A stretch of 36,907 nucleotides of DNA from Terriglobia bacterium. Lineage in GTDB: Bacteria > Acidobacteriota > Terriglobia > Bryobacterales > Bryobacteraceae. Numbering within the stretch: the first letter of the stretch is position 1; every line of letters starts with the position of its first letter. The translations under genes and the position numbers were made by a program. The stretch covers positions 1 to 36,907 of the forward strand of contig PSRJ01000373.1 of assembly GCA_003175985.1 (NCBI GenBank), written 5' to 3'. The notes beneath the pieces are model-generated. The model saw nothing but the letters and a program-made list of their open reading frames with translations, searched no databases and had not been told where the DNA came from. Positions 25,740-33,596 of this stretch are shown here, one piece after another.

Positions 25740-27944
25740 TCAAAAGCGAAATCTATAACGCAATTGTCCATAGATCTGGCGGGGCTCGGAATAATGTGTA
25801 CCGCCAAAGGTTGGACTATTGTCAAGCAGGAAACGGCGATTGGCCAGGTTTAAGCCAGTAACCGACAGCGTCAGATGCTCCGCCAGGCTCTTCGTCAGGG
25901 AAAGATCGAAACTCGTGTGTGCGGTGAGGTGCGCAGGTATGTCGCTCGAACCATCCGTGAAGCCCGAGCCGTAATACAAGTTTCCGCCCGTCGCGAACCG
26001 ATGCGGCATACTGAAATTAAACCCCGCGTGCAAAGTGTGCCTTTGATCGTGATCCAATAAAAAATAACCGCTGGCCGGAGGCGAGAAATCGGTCAGGCCG
26101 CCACTCACTCCACCGGCCCCTTGCGCATGTGCGTAGGCGTAGCTCAAATACACTTCGCCGCGGCGGGCCAACTGGGGAGACCGGATACTGATCTCCCATC
26201 CGTATAACCGCGCATGATCGATCGTTAGCGGAAAGAATATGTTGGAGTTGCCGATCGCATTGTGGTCGAAATAGTTTTTTGCCCGCTGGTGGTAGTCGTT
26301 CACTTCGAAAGACCAGCCGCGCAGCGGAATGGTGAGGCCGAACTGGTGCTCCTCGTCGCGCTCGCCGCGCAACGGGATGAATCCGAGACCCTGGGCAACG
26401 GCAAAGTCGAGCACCGGACCGGCGACGGTCGAAAGCGGCGGGGCCTGATAATAGCGCCCCCAAAAACCATGCAGCACCCAGTTGAGGTAAGGGATGCGCA
26501 CTGATCCACCAAGTCGCGGGCTCGCCGCATTTTCGGCGATCGCGCCTGTAAAGTGCGTCAGCCGCACACCGGCAATCAGGGTCAGCCACGAGAACGCCTT
26601 GTATTGATCCTCCAGAAAGAGCGATTCGAGATGGCCGTTGGGCCTGTGATCGTGTGTCAAAGGAGGCGCCGAGCCATCGTTGGCGATCAGGTTCACGGAT
26701 TCATGATCCCACTGGCCGAATTGAAACAGGCCGGCGGACGCACTGTGGCGCGCCGTGACCGCATTGACGGCAATTTGACTTCCGGCATATTGCGAAGTCC
26801 GGTGCTGGGTGGTGCTGATAGGATCGTCGTTTGGATCGCCATCGTAATTGGCCTGATTGTAGTGATAGAAAGGGGACACTGTGAGCAGTAATCCGGGATG
26901 GAATGTGTGGACCCACGAAAAAGTGCCAAGCGCATCGCGCTCCCGTTCGATATCGCGGATTCCGGCCGCTTCCGCATCGGGATCGTTAGGAATCTGGTAG
27001 TCATCCCGCCGCAACGACGTAATCAGGCGAAATTGGTTGTTCGCGTCGGGGTTGTAGATCACGCTGCCCATGCCCCCCAAACCCCAGACGCGATCGTGCA
27101 GGACGGCAGGGCCAGGAGTTTCCAGACCGTAGTCGCTCCGGTTTCCGTTAAGGCTGGCAAAATATGCGAGCCTTTGCGAGTGGCCGCCAAAATTGACCTG
27201 ATCATTGGTTTGGTGGAAGGTGCCAAAAGTCGCGAAGAACTCGCCCTCCTGGTTCCGCTCAAAGCCGGTTCGCGGCGCCACGTTGAACACGCCATACGTC
27301 CGATCGCCGTAGGCGGATGAATAACCGCCGCGTTGGACTTCCAGGTAGTCGATATCTTTGGGGTCGATTTGCGGCCCGACGTTGCTGGCGATATTCGTAT
27401 TCGGGATGGGCACACCATCGATGGCCCAGGTCACCTGGTGTCCTCCGCGTAAATGCAGTTGGTCGTGCGTGACATAAGCGCCGGGTACGTAGTCTGTAAT
27501 CGCGTTCAGGCTGTTGCTGAGGTCGGCGCCTGGAGTCATCTCAATTTCGCGGCGGCTCACGATCGTTGTGGGTGTCATCTGCTCCGGATTCACCGCAAGA
27601 GCGTCTTCCGGCACGTTGATCGCTTGTTGCAGCGATCCGATCTTGAGTTGGAAATGCAGAATCGGGGCGCTGCCCGATGCGATTACAATTTCCTGTGCGG
27701 CCGGCGCAAATCCCTCCTGCGTCACCGTCACGTGATAAGCGCCTACCGGAACGGAGGCCGCTTCAAAGGCGCCGTCTGCCCCGGTAGTCACCGTTTGGGA
27801 ATAGTCGGAAGTGGCCGATTTAACCAGAACGTGCGCTCCAGTTACGGGACGATGGTCGGGGTCGTGCACTACGCCGCGCACTGAGCCAAACACTACAGCC
27901 CATAAGCCCGCAATGGATAGGACGAACGACAAAGTCAGTTTCAT
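25740..27944 (-). CDS. TonB-dependent outer-membrane receptor with carboxypeptidase-regulatory N-terminus
   Basis: The protein has 734 residues. A signal peptide (LTLSFVLSIAGLWAVVFGS) is followed by a carboxypeptidase-regulatory-like domain (about 20-105: VRGVVHDPDHRPVTGAHVLV, VPVGAYHVTVTQEGF). The plug comes next (about 115-230: TTIVSRREIEMTPG, LHLRGGHQVTWAIDGVPIPN, DIDYLEVQRGGYSSAYGDRT), then a beta-barrel ending in LRYRFRF. It is much shorter than the Oar-like receptor at 3765 and closer in build to metal-chelate or cobalamin receptors, though the ligand cannot be read from the sequence. AAAGGAG lies a few bases before the ATG. The small Cys/His-rich secreted protein is encoded 111 bases upstream on the same strand, which suggests a metal-related uptake unit (inference). 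Confidence 0.9.
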   Translation of the reverse strand: MKLTLSFVLSIAGLWAVVFGSVRGVVHDPDHRPVTGAHVLVKSATSDYSQTVTTGADGAFEAASVPVGAYHVTVTQEGFAPAAQEIVIASGSAPILHFQLKIGSLQQAINVPEDALAVNPEQMTPTTIVSRREIEMTPGADLSNSLNAITDYVPGAYVTHDQLHLRGGHQVTWAIDGVPIPNTNIASNVGPQIDPKDIDYLEVQRGGYSSAYGDRTYGVFNVAPRTGFERNQEGEFFATFGTFHQTNDQVNFGGHSQRLAYFASLNGNRSDYGLETPGPAVLHDRVWGLGGMGSVIYNPDANNQFRLITSLRRDDYQIPNDPDAEAAGIRDIERERDALGTFSWVHTFHPGLLLTVSPFYHYNQANYDGDPNDDPISTTQHRTSQYAGSQIAVNAVTARHSASAGLFQFGQWDHESVNLIANDGSAPPLTHDHRPNGHLESLFLEDQYKAFSWLTLIAGVRLTHFTGAIAENAASPRLGGSVRIPYLNWVLHGFWGRYYQAPPLSTVAGPVLDFAVAQGLGFIPLRGERDEEHQFGLTIPLRGWSFEVNDYHQRAKNYFDHNAIGNSNIFFPLTIDHARLYGWEISIRSPQLARRGEVYLSYAYAHAQGAGGVSGGLTDFSPPASGYFLLDHDQRHTLHAGFNFSMPHRFATGGNLYYGSGFTDGSSDIPAHLTAHTSFDLSLTKSLAEHLTLSVTGLNLANRRFLLDNSPTFGGTHYSEPRQIYGQLRYRFRF

Positions 27945-28055
27945 GGCGCTCCTTTAGTCCACATTTTCGAAAGTTCGCGGATCGGAAAACGCCTCATAGT
28001 GAGCCGCGACCGTAAGGAAGCGGTCTGGCGCCGCAGTCCGCGCTAATGGAGTTGG

Positions 28056-28433
28056 CTACAGAACGAAAGTGGGAGGACCGCGCTTCTGGTGAACGCCGCC
28101 AAACGCAGCGGGTTGCCAGTCCACGGCGGGAATTTGTGGGACCTGCTCCGTGGCCACAGCGAGCCGATTCGCCTGGGAGGGATCGAGCAATGGGATGTAC
28201 TGATGGCCGGGAACAGCGGGACCTACCGGGAAGTACGGACAGCGATTGCCGTCATCCGCGACTCGGGGGCCTTGGGACTCGTCCTGCTGCGCTCCGCCCG
28301 GCATGGAACAGTGATGCTTGCCAAGCCGGCGGCAACACTCGGGCAATCGCGAGTCAGGAGCGGAAAATAGCGCCGCGCCTGGTAACGCCAGACTGAACGA
28401 AACAACCAGGACTAGAGCCGCGAGGCGCCGCAT
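28056..28433 (-). CDS. Small secreted Cys/His-rich protein, possible metal-binding partner of the TonB receptor
   Basis: The protein has 125 residues with a signal peptide (MRRLAALVLVVSFSLALPGA). The mature N-terminus has a Cys/His cluster, PECCRRLGKHHCSMPG, a later RCPYFP, and the C-terminus ends KRGPPTFVL. Small proteins with a CC-(basic)-HHC segment and an RGPP-like tail recur in Acidobacteria, and the outline recalls the DUF2946-type proteins encoded next to TonB copper receptors. That link is a resemblance, not an established match. The start at 28433 was chosen over 28523 because it gives the signal peptide. The cluster of Cys, His and Met suggests binding of Cu or a similar soft metal in the periplasm. 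Confidence 0.68.
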   Translation of the reverse strand: MRRLAALVLVVSFSLALPGAALFSAPDSRLPECCRRLGKHHCSMPGGAQQDESQGPRVADDGNRCPYFPVGPAVPGHQYIPLLDPSQANRLAVATEQVPQIPAVDWQPAAFGGVHQKRGPPTFVL

Positions 28434-28632
28434 TCGAAACCATTGTACTCGTTTGGGGCGCCGCCGTTTGCTCAAAATCACGTCCCCGGTTCGCCGAAGC
28501 CGAAATCGTGCGTGGGACTCCACATCCGGCGGTTTTCACTCAGTTTTTACAATCTCGCCACACCCAAATCCGCCGCGCCGGGAGATGCTGATAATAAGAA
28601 GAGGGACCAATACCAGGAGGGAGGCCCCCATC
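28434..28632. promoter_or_regulatory. Divergent intergenic region and strong RBS of the radical SAM operon
   Basis: These 199 bases separate the minus-strand small protein from the radical SAM operon and should hold both promoters. A -10-like TACAAT occurs at 28548-28553 without a good -35 partner. AGGAGG with an adjoining GGAGG (28615-28624) lies 8-12 bases before GTG 28633, and it decides the start of the first operon gene in favour of GTG over the in-frame ATG at 28585. Confidence 0.5.
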
Positions 28633-30135
28633 GTGCAGCAGAAGAAAATTGTCTTCTTCTTTCCCGCGTTCTCGAGCCAGGAGGCTACGGCGCCGCTCGG
28701 CATCCTGGCCGTCTCCACACCACTGTTACGCGCCGGTTATCAGGTAAAGATCGTCGACTCCACCATAACCCCGAACTTCCAACAGCGCGTACTGGAAGAG
28801 CTCGAGGACGCTCTCTGCCTGGCCGTGTCTCTGGTCACCGGACCGATGATCCGCGAGACGGTCCAGATCGCGCGAGCGGCCAAGCGCCTCTATCCCAGGC
28901 TGCCGGTCGTGCTGGGCGGTTGGCATCCCTCGCTCCTCCCCGATCAGACCCTGGCGGCGGAGTATGTCGATGTGGTCGTGGTGGGGCAAGGCGAAGATGC
29001 TTTGCTCGATGTCGTACGCCACATCGAAGACGGCTCGTCGCTCCGCGGAATCCCCGGCGTTGGTTTCAAGGAAGAAGGGAGCCTCGTTTTCAATCCGTCG
29101 CGTCCTTTGCGTCCGTTGTGCGAAATGCCCCCCAAGGCCTATCACCTGGCGGATTTCGATGCCTACGAGCGCGTGTGCGGCCGGCGCTGGGCCATGTACA
29201 CCTCCAGTCTCGCCTGTCCGTATAATTGCGGCTACTGCACCAATGATGGGGTCTACGGCCGGAAATGGAATGCCCTCGAACCCGGCCAGGTGGTCGAGGA
29301 AACCACGGAACTCGTCACACGCAATCGCCTCGAACTCCTGTGGATCGTCGACGACAATTTCCTGATCGATCGCGAGCGCGCGCTCGGAATCGCGGAAGGG
29401 CTGGTCCGCCGTGGGGTGAGATTCGATTGGAGCATACAGGCATCCACCAACCTGGTGAATCGTCTCTCGGTGGAGGAATGGAAGCTGCTGCGCCGCTCGG
29501 GCCTGAGCCAGGTGTCGCAAGGCGCAGACACCGGCTCGCCCAAGATGATGCACCTCATGAATAAGGATTTTCAGGACCTCGATACGATTTACGGCGCCGC
29601 GGAGAAACTCTCCGCGGCCGGCGTGCGCCCCAGCTTCAATCTCATTTTCGGCTACCCGGGGGAGACCGAGAAGGAACGCCACGAATCGGTGGCGCTCATG
29701 ATGGATATCTGCCGGCGGTATCCGGGCGCCGAGTTCTGGACCAACATCTTCACGCCATACCCGGGCTCGCCCATCATGAAACGCGCGTTTGAGCTAGGGA
29801 TCGAGACGCCAAAGACCATGGAAGGGTGGGCCGATTTCTTCCCGCGCTATACGGTCCTGCCATGGCTGAAGGGCCGCGAACACCAGCGCGTGCAGAATAT
29901 GCGCGAATATATGCGTGTGGCTTTTCACCGTGTGCCCATCGGCAAATACCGCGTGCCGGCGATGAACCGCGCGCTGTTCGATCTGATCGGCCGCCCGGCG
30001 CGGTGGCGGCTGGATCATCACGTCTATGCGTTTCCCGTGGAATTGTGGCTGCGCAAAGCCGCGCAGCGGGTTTTGACGCCGCCCAAACCGAAAGTGGATG
30101 CCCACCAGCTCTCGGCTGAGCCGGTCACCTGCTAG
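28633..30135 (+). CDS. B12-binding-type radical SAM protein 1 (BchE/HpnJ-like class)
   Basis: The protein has 500 residues. Residues 1-140 form a Rossmann domain of the cobalamin-binding type (IVFFFPAFSSQEATAPLGIL, PVVLGGWHPSLLPDQTL, VVVGQGEDALL). The radical SAM core carries CPYNCGYC (C195, C199, C202) for the 4Fe-4S cluster, then WIVDDNFLID, QGADTGSPKMM and FGYPGET. The position where methionine synthase-type domains have DxHxxG reads DSTITPN, so the lower-axial His is absent. The family performs radical methylation, ring formation or rearrangement on unreactive carbons. The start is GTG 28633, after a strong AGGAGG. It is the first gene of a + strand operon; the next gene begins 5 bases after its stop. 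It is most similar to radical SAM protein 4 of the same operon. Confidence 0.9.
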   Translation: MQQKKIVFFFPAFSSQEATAPLGILAVSTPLLRAGYQVKIVDSTITPNFQQRVLEELEDALCLAVSLVTGPMIRETVQIARAAKRLYPRLPVVLGGWHPSLLPDQTLAAEYVDVVVVGQGEDALLDVVRHIEDGSSLRGIPGVGFKEEGSLVFNPSRPLRPLCEMPPKAYHLADFDAYERVCGRRWAMYTSSLACPYNCGYCTNDGVYGRKWNALEPGQVVEETTELVTRNRLELLWIVDDNFLIDRERALGIAEGLVRRGVRFDWSIQASTNLVNRLSVEEWKLLRRSGLSQVSQGADTGSPKMMHLMNKDFQDLDTIYGAAEKLSAAGVRPSFNLIFGYPGETEKERHESVALMMDICRRYPGAEFWTNIFTPYPGSPIMKRAFELGIETPKTMEGWADFFPRYTVLPWLKGREHQRVQNMREYMRVAFHRVPIGKYRVPAMNRALFDLIGRPARWRLDHHVYAFPVELWLRKAAQRVLTPPKPKVDAHQLSAEPVTC

Positions 30136-30140
30136 TTGCC

Positions 30141-31496
30141 ATGGTTGACGTTCTGCTCACACATTCGAATCACCTCTACCACGACCGCAAGCAGGTCCGC
30201 AAAATGCAGCCTTACCCACCGCTTCAGACCTTGCTGGCGGCGGCTTGCTTGCGCCGCGAAGGTTACCGGGTCGCGCTTTTCGACTCCACGTTCGAATCTC
30301 CCGAATACGGCTTCCGGCGAGCGCTCGAGCAATACCAGCCCCGCCTGGTTGCAGTCTGTGAAGACAATTTCAACTTTTTGACCAAGATGTGTTTGCTGCG
30401 GAACCGGGAACTGGCTTTTGAGATGGCACGAGCCGCCGCCGGCGCGGGTATTCCCGTCGTGGTGAATGGTTCCGACGCCAGCGATCACGCAGCGGAATAT
30501 CTGGGCGCCGGGTTTGCCCACGTGCTCATCGGTGAAGTGGAAGAAGCGATCGTTTCTGTGACTCGCTGTCTTTTGGAGACGGGCTTCGGTCCGCCGCCGT
30601 CGCGCGCCAATCCCATCACCGATCTGGATGCGCTCCCCATGCCGGCCTGGGATCTGATCGATCCCGAACCCTACCGGCGCACCTGGCTCCTCAGCCATGG
30701 CTACTTTTCCTTGAATATGGCTTCCAGCCGCGGATGCCCGTTTCATTGCAACTGGTGCGCCAAGCCGATCTGGGGCAGCAATTATCGTTGCCGCGCCCCC
30801 CGTCTGGTAGCGGCAGAGATGCTCGAACTAAAGACGCGCTTTCATCCCGGCCAGCTTTGGTTCGCCGACGACATCTTCGCGCTGTCGCCGCATTGGACTC
30901 ACGAATTCGCGGCCGCCGTGGAAGCCGCGGACGCGCAGATCCCCTTCAAGATGCAATCGCGCTGCGATCTCATGACGCGCGACACGGTCGCCGATCTCCG
31001 CCGGGCGGGCTGTGTGGAAGTATGGATGGGGGTCGAATCGGGCGCCCAATCCGTGCTGGATGCCATGGATAAAGGAACGCGCGTCCACCACATCTATCAG
31101 GCGCGCCAGAATCTGCGCCGGTATGGCATCCGCGCCTGCTATTTCCTCCAGTTCGGATATCCGGGGGAGACCTGGACCGAGATCGAAAGAACGATTGCGC
31201 TCGTCCGCGAGACAAGCCCCGATGATATCGGCGTCTCCGTATCGTACCCGCTTCCGGGCACGCCCTTTTACCAGATGGTCGCCAGTGAACTCGGTCCCAA
31301 GGAAAATTGGGCCGATAGCGACGACCTGGAGATGATGTTTCAAGGCGCATTCACCACCCATTTCTATCGTGCCCTCGCCGACGCTCTGCACATTGAAGTG
31401 CGCCACGGGGCTGCCGCTGCCGGGGAAGCCTGGAGCAATGTCTTGGCTCTAAGAGAAACCTGCGTCCGGAAATCGCCGCTATGGATCTCCTGCTGA
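30141..31496 (+). CDS. B12-binding-type radical SAM protein 2
   Basis: The protein has 451 residues with the same two-part build as its neighbours. The N-terminal Rossmann domain (about 1-140) begins VDVLLTHSNHLYHDRKQVRK and has DSTFESPEYG in place of DxHxxG, with VVNGSDASDH where a GG-type loop is usual. The radical SAM core has RGCPFHCNWC (C199, C203, C206), then WFADDIFALS, VWMGVESGAQ, FGYPGET and SYPLPGTPFY. It resembles protein 3 strongly from the first residue (VDVLLTH versus MDLLLTH, MQPYPPL versus MKPYAPL), so the two probably arose by duplication. The ATG follows the previous stop by 5 bases, and the 3' end overlaps the next gene by 16 bases. Substrate unknown. Confidence 0.9.
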   Translation: MVDVLLTHSNHLYHDRKQVRKMQPYPPLQTLLAAACLRREGYRVALFDSTFESPEYGFRRALEQYQPRLVAVCEDNFNFLTKMCLLRNRELAFEMARAAAGAGIPVVVNGSDASDHAAEYLGAGFAHVLIGEVEEAIVSVTRCLLETGFGPPPSRANPITDLDALPMPAWDLIDPEPYRRTWLLSHGYFSLNMASSRGCPFHCNWCAKPIWGSNYRCRAPRLVAAEMLELKTRFHPGQLWFADDIFALSPHWTHEFAAAVEAADAQIPFKMQSRCDLMTRDTVADLRRAGCVEVWMGVESGAQSVLDAMDKGTRVHHIYQARQNLRRYGIRACYFLQFGYPGETWTEIERTIALVRETSPDDIGVSVSYPLPGTPFYQMVASELGPKENWADSDDLEMMFQGAFTTHFYRALADALHIEVRHGAAAAGEAWSNVLALRETCVRKSPLWISC

Positions 31497-32797
31497 CGCA
31501 CGGCTACTTTCTCCAAGAAGACCCGAAAGAGCTTCAGATCATGAAGCCCTATGCACCCCTCGGCATCTTGTATCTTTCGTCTTATCTGCGCGCGCGGGGA
31601 TTCGGCGTGGAAATCTATGATTCGACGTTCGGATCGCGCGAAGCTCTGTTTCGCATTCTCGAAACCGAGCCGCCTTCCACGCTCGGTCTCTATGTGAATC
31701 TGATGACGCGCGCCAATGCCCTCGCGATTTTGGAACGGGCCGTCGCCTGTGGTTGGCGTGTGATCGTGGGAGGGCCGGAGCCCTCCAATTATGCCGATCG
31801 CTATCTGGAGGCGGGCGCGCATGCAGTCGTGGCCGGCGAGGGCGAACTGGCCCTGGAGGCCATCTTGCGAGGCTCCCCGCGTTCCGCGATTCCCGGCGTC
31901 TATTTTTCCGGAGGGGAGGCCGGCCCGCCGCGTCTCATCCCCGATCTCGATGCTCAGCCCTGGCCCGACCGGGAGCGCATCGATATCGGAATGTATTTAC
32001 GGGCGTGGCGCGAGCGTCATGGAACAGGCTCCGTCTCTCTCATTACCGCGCGCGGCTGCCCCTACCATTGCCGCTGGTGCAGTCATTCGACTTTCGGCAA
32101 AACGCACCGCCGCCGGTCGCCCGTTGCCGTGGTGAACGAGCTCGAATGGATTCTCGGCCGGTACAGCCCGGATATGCTCTGGCTGGCCGACGATGTCTTT
32201 ACCATCCACCACGGGTGGCTGGATCAATACACGGCGGAAATGAAGCGCCGCGCCTTGCGCGTACCCTTCGAGTGCATCACGCGCGCCGATCGCGTCAACG
32301 CGCGCGTGGCCGCCCAACTGGCCGAACTCGGTTGCTTTCGCGTCTGGATTGGCTCCGAAAGCGGCTCGCAGCGCATTTTGGATCGCATGGAGCGAGGTGT
32401 CACCGTGGCGCAGGTTCGCGAAGCCGTCGGGCAGCTCAGGCAGCACGGTATCCAAACCGGAATGTTTTTCATGTGGGGCTACGAAGGAGAAGAGCTGGAG
32501 GACATTGAGGCGACGTATGCGCACCTGAAGGCATGCCGGCCCGACCTCTTCTTTACGACCGTGTCTTACCCGATCAAGGGGACGCCATATTATGACGAAG
32601 TAGCGCCCAAGCTGGTCCAAGTAGGCCCCTGGGAGGCCACCACGGATCGCGAGAGCAAAATTCAAGGCCGCCACTCCCGCCGCTTTTACCAGTTCGCCGA
32701 CCAGCTGCTTCGCAGCGAAACCGCCGCCGAGGCGGAGAAGGCAAGAGAAGGCCTGAAGGCAGCTTGGAGCGAGGTGGAAGCGTTTGTGAGGAATTGA
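31481..32797 (+). CDS. B12-binding-type radical SAM protein 3
   Basis: The protein has 438 residues. The N-terminal domain (about 1-135) reads MDLLLTHGYF, PYAPLGILYLSSYLRARGFG, with DSTFGSREAL at the DxHxxG position and IVGGPEPSNYADRYLEAG as the GG loop. The radical SAM core has ARGCPYHCRWC (C193, C197, C200), then WLADDVFTIH, IGSESGSQRI and MWGYEGEELED. The last replaces the GYPGET motif of proteins 1 and 2, which may signal a changed substrate or SAM site. Its start lies 16 bases inside the previous gene, and the methyltransferase gene begins one base after its stop. It is a close paralogue of protein 2. Confidence 0.9.
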   Translation: MDLLLTHGYFLQEDPKELQIMKPYAPLGILYLSSYLRARGFGVEIYDSTFGSREALFRILETEPPSTLGLYVNLMTRANALAILERAVACGWRVIVGGPEPSNYADRYLEAGAHAVVAGEGELALEAILRGSPRSAIPGVYFSGGEAGPPRLIPDLDAQPWPDRERIDIGMYLRAWRERHGTGSVSLITARGCPYHCRWCSHSTFGKTHRRRSPVAVVNELEWILGRYSPDMLWLADDVFTIHHGWLDQYTAEMKRRALRVPFECITRADRVNARVAAQLAELGCFRVWIGSESGSQRILDRMERGVTVAQVREAVGQLRQHGIQTGMFFMWGYEGEELEDIEATYAHLKACRPDLFFTTVSYPIKGTPYYDEVAPKLVQVGPWEATTDRESKIQGRHSRRFYQFADQLLRSETAAEAEKAREGLKAAWSEVEAFVRN

Positions 32798-32798
32798 G

Positions 32799-33596
32799 AT
32801 GCTGGCCGAGACCCGCCAACGATTCCTTGCGGATTACATCCGCATCCGCCATGCCGAGGGACGGGGCTCGCAGAACGCAGACTACTACCTTGCCTTGCCT
32901 GGCCGAGACCTGAGCGGGCGTTTACAGGATCAGTGGACCATGCGCGCCCGGAGTTACCGCTACTTCGCCGAACGCATTCTCCCGGCGATCGAGAAGCGCT
33001 TCGCCCGTCCGCTGCGCATCGCGGACCTCGGCGCCGGGAACTGTTGGATGTCCTACCGGCTCGCGTTGCGGGGCCACCGTCCGATTGCGATCGATATTCT
33101 CGGCGATCCCCTCGACGGCCTGGGAGCCGGGCGGCATTACCAGCGGCAAGCCCCGTTTCCCCGCATCAACGCCGAGTTCGATGTCCTGCCGCTAGGTTCG
33201 CAAAGCATTGATGTCGCCATCTACAACTCCTCTATCCACTATTCGACGGATTACCGCCGCACGCTTGGCGAAGTGCGCCGCTGCCTGCGCCCCGGCGGCG
33301 AGTTTCTGATCGTGGATTCGCCGGTCTATCGCCGGCACGAACACGGTGAGATGATGCGGCGCGAGCGCCACCAGCAGTTCCAGGCGCAGTACGGCTTCGC
33401 TTCCGACGCTCTTGCCAGCATTGAATTCCTGGATGAACCCACCCTGTGGGAGTTGGCCGGTGAAATGAATATCGACTGGCGGGTCTATCGCCCCTGGTAT
33501 AGCTGGCAGTGGGCGTTGCGGCCATGGAAGGCGCGCTGGCAGGGCAAGCGCCCCCCATCGCGCTTCTGGATTCTTCGCGGCAGGTTTCTCTCGTGA
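32799..33596 (+). CDS. Class I SAM-dependent methyltransferase 1
   Basis: The protein has 265 residues. The SAM-binding motif I is IADLGAGNCWMSYRLA (74-89), followed by an acidic end of strand 2 (IAIDI), FDVLPLGSQSIDVAIYNSSI for motifs II/III, and LGEVRRCLRPGGEFLIVDSP. This is a UbiE/Methyltransf_11-like arrangement. The N-terminal 70 residues are helical and may form a lid. The NSSIHYS stretch after strand 4 suggests a small-molecule O-, N- or C-methyltransferase, but the target is not readable. It is encoded between radical SAM proteins 3 and 4, with a 1-base gap on one side and a 4-base GTGA overlap on the other, so it most likely acts in the same pathway. Confidence 0.87.
   Translation: MLAETRQRFLADYIRIRHAEGRGSQNADYYLALPGRDLSGRLQDQWTMRARSYRYFAERILPAIEKRFARPLRIADLGAGNCWMSYRLALRGHRPIAIDILGDPLDGLGAGRHYQRQAPFPRINAEFDVLPLGSQSIDVAIYNSSIHYSTDYRRTLGEVRRCLRPGGEFLIVDSPVYRRHEHGEMMRRERHQQFQAQYGFASDALASIEFLDEPTLWELAGEMNIDWRVYRPWYSWQWALRPWKARWQGKRPPSRFWILRGRFLS

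Noticed and set aside
28318..28632. Longer N-terminus for radical SAM protein 1
   Set aside because: The sequence is Arg-rich and runs through the divergent promoter region and antisense to the small secreted protein; the GTG at 28633 has the strong AGGAGG.
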